A stretch of DNA of 64,000 nt from the NCBI GenBank assembly GCA_016871275.1, contig VFZG01000008.1, forward strand, positions 1 through 64,000, in the 5' to 3' direction. The notes below the pieces were generated by a model, which ran no database searches, had not been told where the DNA came from, and saw only the letters and a list, made by a program, of their open reading frames with translations. The stretch comes from Acidimicrobiia bacterium. Lineage in GTDB: Bacteria > Acidobacteriota > Vicinamibacteria > Vicinamibacterales > UBA2999. This document shows positions 48,282 to 58,223 of the stretch, piece by piece; positions within the stretch are counted from its first letter, which is position 1, and each line of letters begins with the position of its first letter. The translations under genes and the position numbers were made by a program.

Positions 48282-48316
48282 TGCCGTGGCGCGCGTGCAC
48301 CGCTCGCGCCACGGCA
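48282..48316. terminator. Perfect 12-bp-stem hairpin 3' of the 47828-48271 gene
   Basis: TGCCGTGGCGCG-cgtgcaccgct-CGCGCCACGGCA followed by a weak T-rich tail (ttgtctggttt). Confidence 0.6.
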
Positions 48317-48404
48317 TTGTCTGGTTTCCCGAAGGCACGGAATTCCCCCGCCCGCGACCGCGCGCGCCACCCGTAACTGTTAGAATCGTAAGCGGTTCGG
48401 CCCA

Positions 48405-49904
48405 ATGAAGAAGATCCTGATTGCCAACCGCGGGGAGATCGCGGTTCGTGTCATCCGGGCGTGTCGCGACATGGGCATCGCCACGGCGGCGGTGTATTCG
48501 GAGTGCGATCGCGCTGCCCTCCACGTGCGGCTCGCCGGCGAGGCATGGCCGGTCGGTCCCAGCGCGCCCCGCGAAAGCTACCTGCGGATCGACGCGATTG
48601 TCGACGCCGCGAAGCGTGCCGGGGCCGATGCCGTGCACCCGGGCTACGGCTTCCTCGCAGAGAACGAAGACTTCGCCGCGGCGTGCCGCGATGCGGGCCT
48701 GACCTTCATTGGCCCGTCGCCGGAAGCGATCAGGTTGATGGGCAGCAAGACCGCGGCGCGTCGGGTGGCGATCAAGGCCGGCGTGCCGGTGGTGCCTGGC
48801 ACCGAAGCGCCGCTGAGCGACCAGGCGTCCGATGCCGAGGTGCTGGCGGTCGCCAGGCAGATTGGTTACCCGCTCATGCTGAAGGCCGTCGCCGGCGGCG
48901 GCGGCAAAGGCATGCGGATGGTGGGGGCGGAAGCGGACCTGCCGGGTGCGCTCAGGGCGGCGCGCTCGGAAGCGCAATTCGCGTTCGGTGATGGCGCCGT
49001 GTATTTGGAGCGCCGCATTCTGGCGCCTCGTCACATCGAAGTCCAGTTGCTGGGCGATCATCACGGCACCGTGCTGCCGTTCGTCGAACGCGAGTGTTCG
49101 ATCCAGCGCCGGCACCAGAAGGTCGTCGAGGAATCGCCGTCAATGGTGGTGTCTCCGGAACTGCGCCGCCGAATGACGTCGGCGGCCGCGTCGGTCGCCC
49201 GGGGCGTTGGTTATACCAATGCCGGCACCATCGAGTTCCTGCTCGACACCGATGGCTCCTTCTACTTCCTCGAGATGAACACGCGGCTGCAGGTCGAGCA
49301 TCCGATCACCGAAATGGTGACCGGTGTCGACCTGGTGCAGTGGCAGATTCGCATTGCGCGCGGCGAGCGGCTCGATCTCGATCCGGAGGCGCTGTTGCAA
49401 CCCAGAGCGCACGCCATCGAGTGCCGCATTTACGCGGAGGACCCGGACAACAACTTCCTGCCCTCGCCCGGGCGCATCCAGGGCCTGCGCGTGCCGCAGG
49501 GGCCCGGCGTGCGCGACGACAGCGGCGCCTATGAAGGCGGCGAGGTGCCGATCTTCTACGACCCGATGATCTCGAAGCTGATCACCTGGGGCGATACCCG
49601 CGAGCACGCCATGCAGCGCATGCGGCGCGCGCTGGCCGAGTACCAGGTCCGCGGCATCCGCACCACGATTCCGTTCTTCCAGTGGATCCTGGCGGACGAG
49701 GACTTCACCGCCGGCCGGTTCGACACCGGTTTCATCGAGCGGAAGCTCGGCAAGGGGCCGTTGCAGGCGATTGAACCGACCCACGAAGACCTGGCGGCGA
49801 TGGCGGCCGCCGTGCACCTGTTCACCAGGCCGGTCACCAACGGCACCGCTGCCGCGGCTTCGAGCCGCTGGCGCGACGCCGGCCGGACGGAGGCGCGGCG
49901 ATGA
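48405..49904 (+). CDS. accC: Biotin carboxylase subunit
   Basis: KKILIANRGEIAVRVIRACRDMGI; KAVAGGGGKGMRMV; RECSIQRRHQKVVEESPS; EMNTRLQVEHPITEMVTGVDLV. Confidence 0.95.
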   Translation: MKKILIANRGEIAVRVIRACRDMGIATAAVYSECDRAALHVRLAGEAWPVGPSAPRESYLRIDAIVDAAKRAGADAVHPGYGFLAENEDFAAACRDAGLTFIGPSPEAIRLMGSKTAARRVAIKAGVPVVPGTEAPLSDQASDAEVLAVARQIGYPLMLKAVAGGGGKGMRMVGAEADLPGALRAARSEAQFAFGDGAVYLERRILAPRHIEVQLLGDHHGTVLPFVERECSIQRRHQKVVEESPSMVVSPELRRRMTSAAASVARGVGYTNAGTIEFLLDTDGSFYFLEMNTRLQVEHPITEMVTGVDLVQWQIRIARGERLDLDPEALLQPRAHAIECRIYAEDPDNNFLPSPGRIQGLRVPQGPGVRDDSGAYEGGEVPIFYDPMISKLITWGDTREHAMQRMRRALAEYQVRGIRTTIPFFQWILADEDFTAGRFDTGFIERKLGKGPLQAIEPTHEDLAAMAAAVHLFTRPVTNGTAAAASSRWRDAGRTEARR

Positions 49905-50431
49905 CGTTCGAAGTCGCGATCGGCGATCGTGTCCGCACCGTGAGCGTCGTCCGCAAGGGCGGCCTGCTGCACGTCGACCTCGACGGCCGGATGCACGTGG
50001 TGGATGCGCGGCGCGTCAACGAATCGATGGTCTCGATGCTGGTCCAGTCCGAGGGCGCCGACGCGCCCGCCACGTCGGTTGATGCGGCGTTTGCCTCGCA
50101 GAGCACCCAGGGCGACCTCGATGTGCATCTCGACGGCCGGACGATCCCGGTGGCGATCCGCCCGGCTGGTTCGTTCGGCCGTCAGAAGCAGGCGGGCCAC
50201 GGCGGCGGCGCCAGCGGCCCTCAGCGCGTCGTCGCGCCGATGCCCGGCAAGGTCGTTCGCGTGCTGGTCAAGGCCGGCGATGACGTCGCCGCGCGGCAAG
50301 GGCTCGTGGTCGTCGAAGCGATGAAGATGGAAAACGAGCTTCGCGCCGGCCGTGCCGGCCGCGTACGGGATGTCTCCGTGCGGGAGGGCCAGTCGGTCGA
50401 CGCCGGCGCCGTGCTGCTGGTCGTTGAATAG
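49901..50431 (+). CDS. Biotin/lipoyl attachment (BCCP-type) protein
   Basis: VVAPMPGKVVRVLVKAGDDVAARQGLVVVEAMKMENELRAGRAG. Confidence 0.95.
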   Translation: MTFEVAIGDRVRTVSVVRKGGLLHVDLDGRMHVVDARRVNESMVSMLVQSEGADAPATSVDAAFASQSTQGDLDVHLDGRTIPVAIRPAGSFGRQKQAGHGGGASGPQRVVAPMPGKVVRVLVKAGDDVAARQGLVVVEAMKMENELRAGRAGRVRDVSVREGQSVDAGAVLLVVE

Positions 50432-50440
50432 ATCGAGTTG

Positions 50441-53400
50441 ATGGACGAAGTCACACCTCCAGCGAGCCGTCTGGCGCGGGTGCGCGCGGCGATCGGCGCC
50501 GCGGGACGCCGGCTGTACCGCTACGGCCGGAGGTTTGCCGTGGCCATCGGTGTCGTGGTCGCGGTGCTGCTGGTGTCGCTGCTGACGATTGACCTCGGTC
50601 CGGCGGTGCGGGCGCTGGCCGAGCGCGAGGGCGGGAAGTTCCTCGAGCGCAAGATGACGATCGGCCGGCTCGGCATTCATCTGGGCAGCGGCAAGTTCGT
50701 CATCGAGAACCTGCAGATCGACGGCATGTATCCCAACGAGCCACCCTGGCTCGTGGCCAAGCGTATCGACGTCTCGCTGACGTGGAGCGCGTTGTTCCAT
50801 CGTGAGGTGCTGCTCGACTCGATCGAGATGACCGACTGGCGGATGGTGGTCGAGTCGTTCCCCGATGGCCGCCAGACATTCCCGCGCGTCACGGGGCCGC
50901 CGCGACCGCCTCGCACCGGGCCGCGGCTGCTTGTGACCACGCTCCAGCTCGTCCGCGCCCATCGCGGCGAGCTGATCGTCAACGACTATGGATCGGACTG
51001 GTACGCCGTGTGTCCCAATCTCGAGGTCGTGGTCACGAAGGCGGGCGAGTACCGGGGACAACTCAAGTACGCCGACGGCACGATCAGAATCCAGCAGTAC
51101 GAGACGATGGCAGCGGACCTGTCATCGAGCTTCAAGATCGCCGACGGCCGGCTGGTGTTCGATCGCATCGATCTGCTCACCGACGGCGCGGTCTCGAAGC
51201 TCACCGGCGTGGTGGAGCTCAATAACTGGCCCGAGCAGCTCTACCAGATCGACTCACGCGCGCAGTTTTCGAAGATGCGCGAGATTTTCTTTGCGCGAGA
51301 CACCTTTGCGCTGCACGGCGAAGGCCACTTCGTCGGCACCTTCCATTACTTTCGGGGCGGCCGCGAAGTGAAGGGCAACTTCACCAGCCCGCTGGCCGGC
51401 GTCGACGACTATCGCTTCCCGAACCTGGCGGGTTCGCTGATCTGGGTCAGGGATCGCATGGAGGTGACGCGCGCGACCGCGGACTTCTCGGGCGGCACGG
51501 CCGACTTCACCTACCTGATGGCGCCGCTCGGCAACCGCGACGTGCCGGCGCGCGCGGTGTTCGACGTCAACTATCGCGACGTCGATCTCCACGAGCTGAG
51601 CAATTTCTACCGGATGAGCGGCCTGCGCCTGGCCGGCCGCGCCAGCGGCCACAACGCGATGTCGTGGCCGCTTGGACGCTATGCCGAGCGGCGTGGATCG
51701 GGCACCGCCACGTTCACCGCCGCCGCCGATCTGCAGGGGGGGCAGCTGGCGCCGGACGCCGCCGCCAACGCGCGCGATCGCTACCTCATTGCCGGCCCCT
51801 TCAGCCGGCACACGCCGCTGACGCCGGTTCCGGTGGCGGGTCAGGTCGCCTACTCGTTCGATCCGGAGATGATGCGGTTCGAGCCCAGCCGCGTGCTCAC
51901 CGAGCACACCTACATCGAGTTCGACGGCGCCACCGCCTACGGCGAGCGCTCGAAAATGCCGTTCCGGCTGGTGAGCCGCAACTGGCAGGAGGCGGATCGG
52001 TTCCTGGCCGGCATCATGACCACGTTCGGCGCGCCGACGCGCGCCATTCCCGTCGACGGCATCGGCCGGTTCGACGGCGTGCTGCTGGGCGACTTTCGCA
52101 AGCCGCGCATCGAAGGCCGCTTCGTCGGTTCCGAGATGCTCGCCTGGGACGTCAATTGGGGTGATGTCGACGGGGATTTCGTCGTCGAGAATTCGTACGC
52201 CTACATCAGCCGCTCGTCGATCCGGAAGGACCTGTCGCGGATGGACGTGACGGGGCAGTTCGCGCTCGGCTATCCGCGCGCCGACGGCGGAGAAGAGATC
52301 GACGCCCGGATCCGCATCAGCGAGTTCCCGGTGGTGGACTTCCGCGAAGCGTTCGATCTCCAGGACTACGAAGTCGACGGCATGGCGGCCGGAGAGTTTC
52401 ACCTGACGGGCCAGTACGAGCGGCCGCACGGCTTCGGCCGCCTGGCCATATCGCGCGGCATTGCCTACGACGAGCCGTTCTCGGAAGCGACCGCAGCCCT
52501 CGATTTCTATGGCGATGGCGTGCGCCTGAATGCGATCGACCTGCGCAAGGGCGGCGGCCTGGTGACCGGCGCCGCCGACGTGAATTGGGGCGGCAGCTAC
52601 ACGTTCAGCGTCGCCGGACGCGGTATCGCCACCGACACGTTGACGCTGACGACGTTTCCCGACTATCCGCCGCTCTACGGATCGCTCGAATTCACCGCCA
52701 ACGGCGCCGGCGCGTTCGAGGAGCCGCGCTACGACGTGAAGTTCAGCGCCAGCGATCTGTTCTTCGGCGATGAGGGTGTCGGCGAGCTGACCGGCCGGCT
52801 GTCGCTGCGCGGACTGCTGCTCAGCTATGAGGTGGAGGCCGCATCGCCCCGCCTGGCCGTGTCCGGCACCGGCCGCGTCGAGTTGAACGACGAGATGGAC
52901 TCCGAGTTGTCGTTCCGTCTGCAGGATACGTCGCTCGATCCCTACCTGCGTGCCGTGCAGCCGACGTTCTCGCCGTTTGCCTCAGCCGTCGCCAGCGGCA
53001 CCATTCGCGTGGTCGGCGAGCTGTACAACCCCGATGCGTTGCGCATCGATACCAACATCGAAGCCGTCAACGTCGGCCTGCTCGACTACCGCCTCCGCAA
53101 CCAGGCACCGATCCGGCTCAGCGTCGAGCGCGAGGTGCTGCAGGTCGACGCGCTGCAGCTGGTTGGCGACGATACCGAACTCGATCTCACCGGCTCGGTC
53201 AATCTCTTCGACCAGGCGCTGACCCTGCAAGCCAACGGCGCGGCCAATCTCGCGGTGCTGCAAGGCTTCCTGCCCGACATTCGCAGTTCCGGTCGCGCCG
53301 AAGTGACGGCCCGTATTTCAGGCACGGCAGCGTCGCCGGTCGTATCCGGCCGGGCCTTGCTGGCGAATGGCCGCATGCGCAGCCTGGCGTTCCCCCACGC

Positions 53401-54562
53401 GCTCGAAGAGGTCAATGGGATCGCCTCGTTCGATGCCGACGGCGTCCGGCTGGATGGCATCACCGCGCGGCTCGGCGGCGGAGCGGTCCGCTTCGGCGGC
53501 CGCATCGGGCTCTCCGGATATCAACTGAGCGAGTTCGACGTCACCGCCAACGGCCAGGACATGAATCTCCGCTATCCCGAAGGCATGCGGTCGGTGGTCG
53601 ATGCCAGCCTGGCGCTGCAGGGGCCGGCGACCGCGCCGCTGATCACCGGCGCGGTGAACGTGAAGCGTGCCACCTGGGCGCGCGGTTTCGGAACAGCCGG
53701 CGGACTGTTCTCCGGCCTCACCGGCGGCGATCCCGCGGTGCCGACCGTCGAGGGCCAGGCAGCCCCGGCGTTCAACGTGCGGCTCGACGTGCGGTTGACC
53801 GCGCCGGCGACCTTGAACATCGACAACGATCAGGCTCGAGTCGTCGCCAGCGCCGACCTGACGATGCGCGGCACGCTCGATCGGCCGTTGGTGTTCGGCC
53901 AGGCCGAGATCGATCGCGGCGAGGTTGAGTTCGAGGGCCGCCGTTACCTCGTCACCCGCGGCACCCTGGACTTTGCCGACCCCAACCGCATTCAGCCGTT
54001 CTTCGACATCGAGGCGGAAACGCGCGTGCGCGTGCCGGGCCTGACGTATCGCGTGACCATGCGCATGGCGGGCACGATGGAGCGGATGCAGCCGCAGTTC
54101 ACGTCCGATCCGCCACTGCAGACGCTCGACATCCTCACGCTGCTGTTCAGCGACCAGGCGCCGAGTGGCGACTTCGAAGTGGCCGGCCTGCAGCGGCCGG
54201 AAGAGCGGCAGCAGCGGCTGGTGGAAGCCCGCGCCACTCGCGCGCTGACCGGCGCGCTGTCACAGGAAGTCGGCCGCGTCGTCGAGCAGACGTTTGGCGT
54301 CGACACGTTCCAGATCACGCCGTTGCTGTCGGATCCCTATCAGCAGTCGTCCACGCTGACGCTCAATCCGGCGGCGCGAGTGACGATCGGCAAACGCATC
54401 TCGAATCGCATCTTCCTGACCTACGCGCGCAGCCTGTCGTCGGCGACCAACGATCAGATCATCCTGCTCGAATTCGACGAGAGCGAGTCGTTCTCGTGGG
54501 TGCTGTCGCAGAACGAGGATCGCACCTACGCGCTCGAAGTCCGCAAGAGGCACGCCTTCTAA
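50441..54562 (+). CDS. TamB/DUF490 family translocation and assembly protein
   Basis: Very long AsmA/TamB-like protein with N-terminal TM; C-terminal RGTLDFADPNRIQPFFDIEAETRV...LTLLFSDQAPSG...NRIFLTYARSLSS. Confidence 0.9.
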   Translation: MDEVTPPASRLARVRAAIGAAGRRLYRYGRRFAVAIGVVVAVLLVSLLTIDLGPAVRALAEREGGKFLERKMTIGRLGIHLGSGKFVIENLQIDGMYPNEPPWLVAKRIDVSLTWSALFHREVLLDSIEMTDWRMVVESFPDGRQTFPRVTGPPRPPRTGPRLLVTTLQLVRAHRGELIVNDYGSDWYAVCPNLEVVVTKAGEYRGQLKYADGTIRIQQYETMAADLSSSFKIADGRLVFDRIDLLTDGAVSKLTGVVELNNWPEQLYQIDSRAQFSKMREIFFARDTFALHGEGHFVGTFHYFRGGREVKGNFTSPLAGVDDYRFPNLAGSLIWVRDRMEVTRATADFSGGTADFTYLMAPLGNRDVPARAVFDVNYRDVDLHELSNFYRMSGLRLAGRASGHNAMSWPLGRYAERRGSGTATFTAAADLQGGQLAPDAAANARDRYLIAGPFSRHTPLTPVPVAGQVAYSFDPEMMRFEPSRVLTEHTYIEFDGATAYGERSKMPFRLVSRNWQEADRFLAGIMTTFGAPTRAIPVDGIGRFDGVLLGDFRKPRIEGRFVGSEMLAWDVNWGDVDGDFVVENSYAYISRSSIRKDLSRMDVTGQFALGYPRADGGEEIDARIRISEFPVVDFREAFDLQDYEVDGMAAGEFHLTGQYERPHGFGRLAISRGIAYDEPFSEATAALDFYGDGVRLNAIDLRKGGGLVTGAADVNWGGSYTFSVAGRGIATDTLTLTTFPDYPPLYGSLEFTANGAGAFEEPRYDVKFSASDLFFGDEGVGELTGRLSLRGLLLSYEVEAASPRLAVSGTGRVELNDEMDSELSFRLQDTSLDPYLRAVQPTFSPFASAVASGTIRVVGELYNPDALRIDTNIEAVNVGLLDYRLRNQAPIRLSVEREVLQVDALQLVGDDTELDLTGSVNLFDQALTLQANGAANLAVLQGFLPDIRSSGRAEVTARISGTAASPVVSGRALLANGRMRSLAFPHALEEVNGIASFDADGVRLDGITARLGGGAVRFGGRIGLSGYQLSEFDVTANGQDMNLRYPEGMRSVVDASLALQGPATAPLITGAVNVKRATWARGFGTAGGLFSGLTGGDPAVPTVEGQAAPAFNVRLDVRLTAPATLNIDNDQARVVASADLTMRGTLDRPLVFGQAEIDRGEVEFEGRRYLVTRGTLDFADPNRIQPFFDIEAETRVRVPGLTYRVTMRMAGTMERMQPQFTSDPPLQTLDILTLLFSDQAPSGDFEVAGLQRPEERQQRLVEARATRALTGALSQEVGRVVEQTFGVDTFQITPLLSDPYQQSSTLTLNPAARVTIGKRISNRIFLTYARSLSSATNDQIILLEFDESESFSWVLSQNEDRTYALEVRKRHAF

Positions 54563-54589
54563 TGGCCGCAGCACACCCAGACACCACAC

Positions 54590-57559
54590 ATGCTTAAGGC
54601 GGCGTGCTATGCGTGCCTGCTGCTGGCGGCCGCCCCGGCGCACGCGCAACCGCTCGGCCGCATCATCACCGACGTTCGCGTCGACATGGCCGGAGTGCCG
54701 GCCGCTGACGCCGCGGTGCTCGAGCTGATCGAAACGCGGGTTGGCGAGCCGCTCGACATGCACAGCATTCGCCGCACCATCGACCACCTGGTGGGGCTCG
54801 GACGCTTCGAGGATGTGCGCGTGCTCGCCACCGCCACCGAGCCCGGCGTGTCGCTGCGCTGGCCGCTCGTGCCGGTGCGGCGCATCAGCAGGATCAGGGT
54901 CACCGGCGCCACCAGGTTGTCTGCGTCGGCCGTCCGCACCGAGCTCGCCGAGCGGTTTGGCGCGATGCCGTCCGCCAATCGCGTCAACGACATGGTCGCG
55001 CGCCTGCAGGCGTTCTATGCCGATCGCGGTTTCCCGGCGGCGGCGATCCGGCCCCGGCTGCTGGACGACGAACAGCGCCCGGAGCAGACCGAGCTGGTGA
55101 TCGACATCGAGGCCGGCGATCGCGTCACGGTGGGATCGGCCGCGGTGACCGGATCGCCGCTGGAGCCCGACGCCGACGTGCTCCGGCAACTCGGCCTGCT
55201 GCCGGGACGGCCCTTCGACCAGCCCGCCATCGATGCGCGGCTCGCGTCGTACGAGGAGTCGCTCCGCGAGCGTGGCTACTATCAGGCCAGGGTCCGGACC
55301 TCCCACCTGCCCGCCGACCAGCGGACCATGGCACTGACCATCGCGGTCGAACCCGGTCCCCGCGTACGGCTGGTGTTTGCCGGCGATCCGCTGCCAGGCG
55401 GCGACCCCGAACGCTGGGTCCCGATCCGCGCCGAACGCTCGGTGGATCAGGATCTGCTCGACGACGCCAGCCAGCGAATCGAGACCGCGTTCCGGCAGCA
55501 GGGCTATCGCAACGCGCGCGCACCCTACACGCGTGCCGAGCAGGCGGGCGAGCTGGTCATCACCTTTACGATCGACCGCGGGCCGCTGCATCGCATCGAA
55601 TCCATCGAGGTGCGCGGCAACGTCAGGATTCCGCACGCCGATCTCGCGCCGCTGCTGCAACTGAAACCCGGCGAACCCCTGGACGATCAACGCGTGTCGC
55701 TGGTCGGCAACGCGATCGCGGTGCTGTACACCGTGCGCGGCTTCACCGAAGCCGCCGTCAACCACACGCTGGAGGTCCTGCCGGAGGCCATGGCGTCGGG
55801 CCTCGCCTACCGGCCGGTGGCGATCCGGTTCACGATTGAAGAGGGCATCCAGACCATCGTCAAGGCCGTGACCTTTCAGGGGCCCGCCGCCTCGCTCGAG
55901 CAGGTGCTGCGCTCGCAGACCGGGCTGGCTGGCGGCAAGCCGTTCTACCGGGTGCAGCAGTCGGTGGATCGCGACGCCATCGCGCGCACCTACCGGAACC
56001 TTGGCTACCAATCGGCCAGGGTGACATCGCAGCTGAACTTCGAGGACCAGCGCCAGTCGGTGTCGCTGGTCTGGACCATCGAGCCGGGCGATCAGGTCAC
56101 CGTCGATCGCGTGCTGATCAACGGCGGCCTGCGCTTCAACCCCAGCCTGATCCGCCGCGAACTGCGGATTGCTGCCGGCGATCCCATGAACGACGACGCG
56201 CTGCTGGAGAGCCAGCGCAACCTCGCGTCGCTCGGCCTGTTTCGCCGCGTGCGCATCACCGAAGTGCCGCGCAGCGGGTCGCTCAGCCGGGACGTGCTGG
56301 TCGTGCTCGAAGAGGCCGACAGCACCACGATTGATTACGGCGGCGGCATTGAAGTGAGCGGCATCGGCGGCCGCGACGACGATGGCGGCGCGACCGACAA
56401 GATCGACGTCGGCCCGCGAGGTTTCTTCAGCATCAGCCGCCGCAACCTGTGGGGCAAGAACCGCTCGGTCACGCTGTTCGGACGGGTGACCGTGCGCAGC
56501 CGCGAGCCCGCGGCCAGCAACACCGACCCCACCGACACCGGCGGCTACGGCTTCAACGACTATCGCGGCGTGTTCACGTTCCGCGAACCGCGCGCCTACG
56601 GCACCAGCGGCGACGCCCAGTTCACCGCGTTCGTGGAGCAGAGCCGCCGCACCAGCTTCACGTTCAATCGCAAGGGCGTCACGACCGACTACGCCCGCCG
56701 GCTGGGCGCGTTCACGTTCACCGGCCGCTACGGCTACGACTACACGAAGATTTTCGACGACCAGATCGCGGCCGACGACCAGCTGCTGATCGATCGCCTC
56801 TTCCCGCAGGTCAAGCTGTCGAAGTTCCAGGGCGGCCTGTCGCGCGATTCGCGCGACGACGTGCTCGATCCGCAGCGCGGCGCGGTGATCGGCATCGACG
56901 GGTCGGTGGCGGCCAAGGCGTACGGTTCGGAAGTCGGATTCGTCAAGACCTTCCTGCAGGGGTTCGTCTACCGCCGCCTGCCAGGTCGCGGCGTGGTCCT
57001 CGCGGCGGGGGCGCGGCTGGGCGTGGCGGTGGGTTTCGCGCAGGAGGTGCCGCCGCCGGCCGAAATCGCCGGACGTCGCCACCGCGACGGGGAGCAGGCT
57101 CAGTCCCGTGGCGCGGGCGCGTTGCCGAACGACGGCGATCGCGCCGGCGTGTTTCCGACCGTGATTCGCGAGCTGCCGGCGAGCGAGCGGTTCTTCGCCG
57201 GCGGCGACACCACGGTTCGTGGCTTTGCGCTCGACCGGCTGGGCACCGCTCTCACCCTGGATGAGGACGGCTTTCCCAAAGGCGGAAACGGCCTGGCGAT
57301 CGTCAACCTCGAAGCACGCGCGCCGTATTGGAAGAACCTGCAGTTTGTGTGGTTCCTCGATGCCGGCAACGTGTTCGCGAAGGTGACCGACATCCGGTTG
57401 AACGAATTGCGCATGTCGAGTGGCCTGGGCTTCCGCTACCGATCGCCGATTGGGCCGCTGCGGGTCGACTGGGGCTGGAAGCTGAGCACGCGATTGCTGC
57501 TCACCGGCGGCCGCGAGCGCTCGAACGTGCTGCATATTTCGCTGGGGCAGGCGTTCTGA
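54590..57559 (+). CDS. Omp85 family outer-membrane assembly protein with POTRA domains
   Basis: Repeated POTRA-like segments (GPLHRIESIEVRGNVRI); ELPASERFFAGGDTTVRGF; C-terminal FRYRSPIGPLRVDWGW...LHISLGQAF. Confidence 0.93.
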   Translation: MLKAACYACLLLAAAPAHAQPLGRIITDVRVDMAGVPAADAAVLELIETRVGEPLDMHSIRRTIDHLVGLGRFEDVRVLATATEPGVSLRWPLVPVRRISRIRVTGATRLSASAVRTELAERFGAMPSANRVNDMVARLQAFYADRGFPAAAIRPRLLDDEQRPEQTELVIDIEAGDRVTVGSAAVTGSPLEPDADVLRQLGLLPGRPFDQPAIDARLASYEESLRERGYYQARVRTSHLPADQRTMALTIAVEPGPRVRLVFAGDPLPGGDPERWVPIRAERSVDQDLLDDASQRIETAFRQQGYRNARAPYTRAEQAGELVITFTIDRGPLHRIESIEVRGNVRIPHADLAPLLQLKPGEPLDDQRVSLVGNAIAVLYTVRGFTEAAVNHTLEVLPEAMASGLAYRPVAIRFTIEEGIQTIVKAVTFQGPAASLEQVLRSQTGLAGGKPFYRVQQSVDRDAIARTYRNLGYQSARVTSQLNFEDQRQSVSLVWTIEPGDQVTVDRVLINGGLRFNPSLIRRELRIAAGDPMNDDALLESQRNLASLGLFRRVRITEVPRSGSLSRDVLVVLEEADSTTIDYGGGIEVSGIGGRDDDGGATDKIDVGPRGFFSISRRNLWGKNRSVTLFGRVTVRSREPAASNTDPTDTGGYGFNDYRGVFTFREPRAYGTSGDAQFTAFVEQSRRTSFTFNRKGVTTDYARRLGAFTFTGRYGYDYTKIFDDQIAADDQLLIDRLFPQVKLSKFQGGLSRDSRDDVLDPQRGAVIGIDGSVAAKAYGSEVGFVKTFLQGFVYRRLPGRGVVLAAGARLGVAVGFAQEVPPPAEIAGRRHRDGEQAQSRGAGALPNDGDRAGVFPTVIRELPASERFFAGGDTTVRGFALDRLGTALTLDEDGFPKGGNGLAIVNLEARAPYWKNLQFVWFLDAGNVFAKVTDIRLNELRMSSGLGFRYRSPIGPLRVDWGWKLSTRLLLTGGRERSNVLHISLGQAF

Positions 57560-58191
57560 TGGCGCTGCTCGCTCTGCTCGTCGTGCTGATCGGGGATCAC
57601 GGATCAGGGATCAGGGAGCAGGGATTGGCCGCTCAGGAACTGCTGGACCGGACGCTGGCACTGGTCGGTGGGCAGCCAATCACATTGAGCGACGCGCGCG
57701 CCGCCATCGCCCTGGGGCTCGTCGGTGCCGGCGGATCGGCCGATCCCATCGCGGGCGTCACCGCGCAGCTGGTCGATCGCGAATTGATCCTGCGGGAGGT
57801 CCAGCGCTACGCGCCACCGACGCCGCCGGATACGGCCATCGACGCGCGACTCGATGAGGTCAGGGCCCGCTACCCGGACCGCGACGCCCTGGCGCGGGTG
57901 CTGAATGCGCACGGCCTGACAGAGGCACGGCTGCGTGCCTGGCTGCGCGATGATCTGAGGACGCAGGCCTACTTGTCGCAACGATTCGCATCAGCGAGTG
58001 CGCCGACCGACGCCGAAGTGTTGCAGGCCTATACCCGCGGCCGGGCTGAGTTCGACAAGGCGGGCAGGTCGTTCACACAGGCCGAACCGATCGTGCGCGA
58101 GCGTCTGGCCGCCGCGCGCCGCCGGGAGCTGATCGCTGACTGGGTGTCGGACCTCAGGCGGCGAACCGATGTGGTGATCCTGCAACGCTGA
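57559..58191 (+). CDS. SurA-like periplasmic chaperone fragment or homologue
   Basis: DRTLALVGGQPITLSDARAAIALGLV...QLVDRELILREVQRYAPP; ATGA overlap with Omp85 gene; no PPIase domain evident. Confidence 0.7.
   Translation: MALLALLVVLIGDHGSGIREQGLAAQELLDRTLALVGGQPITLSDARAAIALGLVGAGGSADPIAGVTAQLVDRELILREVQRYAPPTPPDTAIDARLDEVRARYPDRDALARVLNAHGLTEARLRAWLRDDLRTQAYLSQRFASASAPTDAEVLQAYTRGRAEFDKAGRSFTQAEPIVRERLAAARRRELIADWVSDLRRRTDVVILQR
57588..57625. repeat. GATCAGG-type repeat in the signal region of the SurA-like gene
   Basis: gatcggggatcacggatcagggatcagggagcaggga; encodes IGDHGSGIREQG. Confidence 0.8.
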
Positions 58192-58223
58192 CGGCCCGGC
58201 GCTGCCGGCGGCAGCCCGGCTGC

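Noticed and set aside
54260-57535. 1091-aa minus-strand ORF antisense to the Omp85 gene
   Set aside because: Low-complexity His/Arg/Ala-rich translation with no domain; typical spurious antisense ORF in GC-rich DNA. The plus strand has a convincing Omp85 protein.
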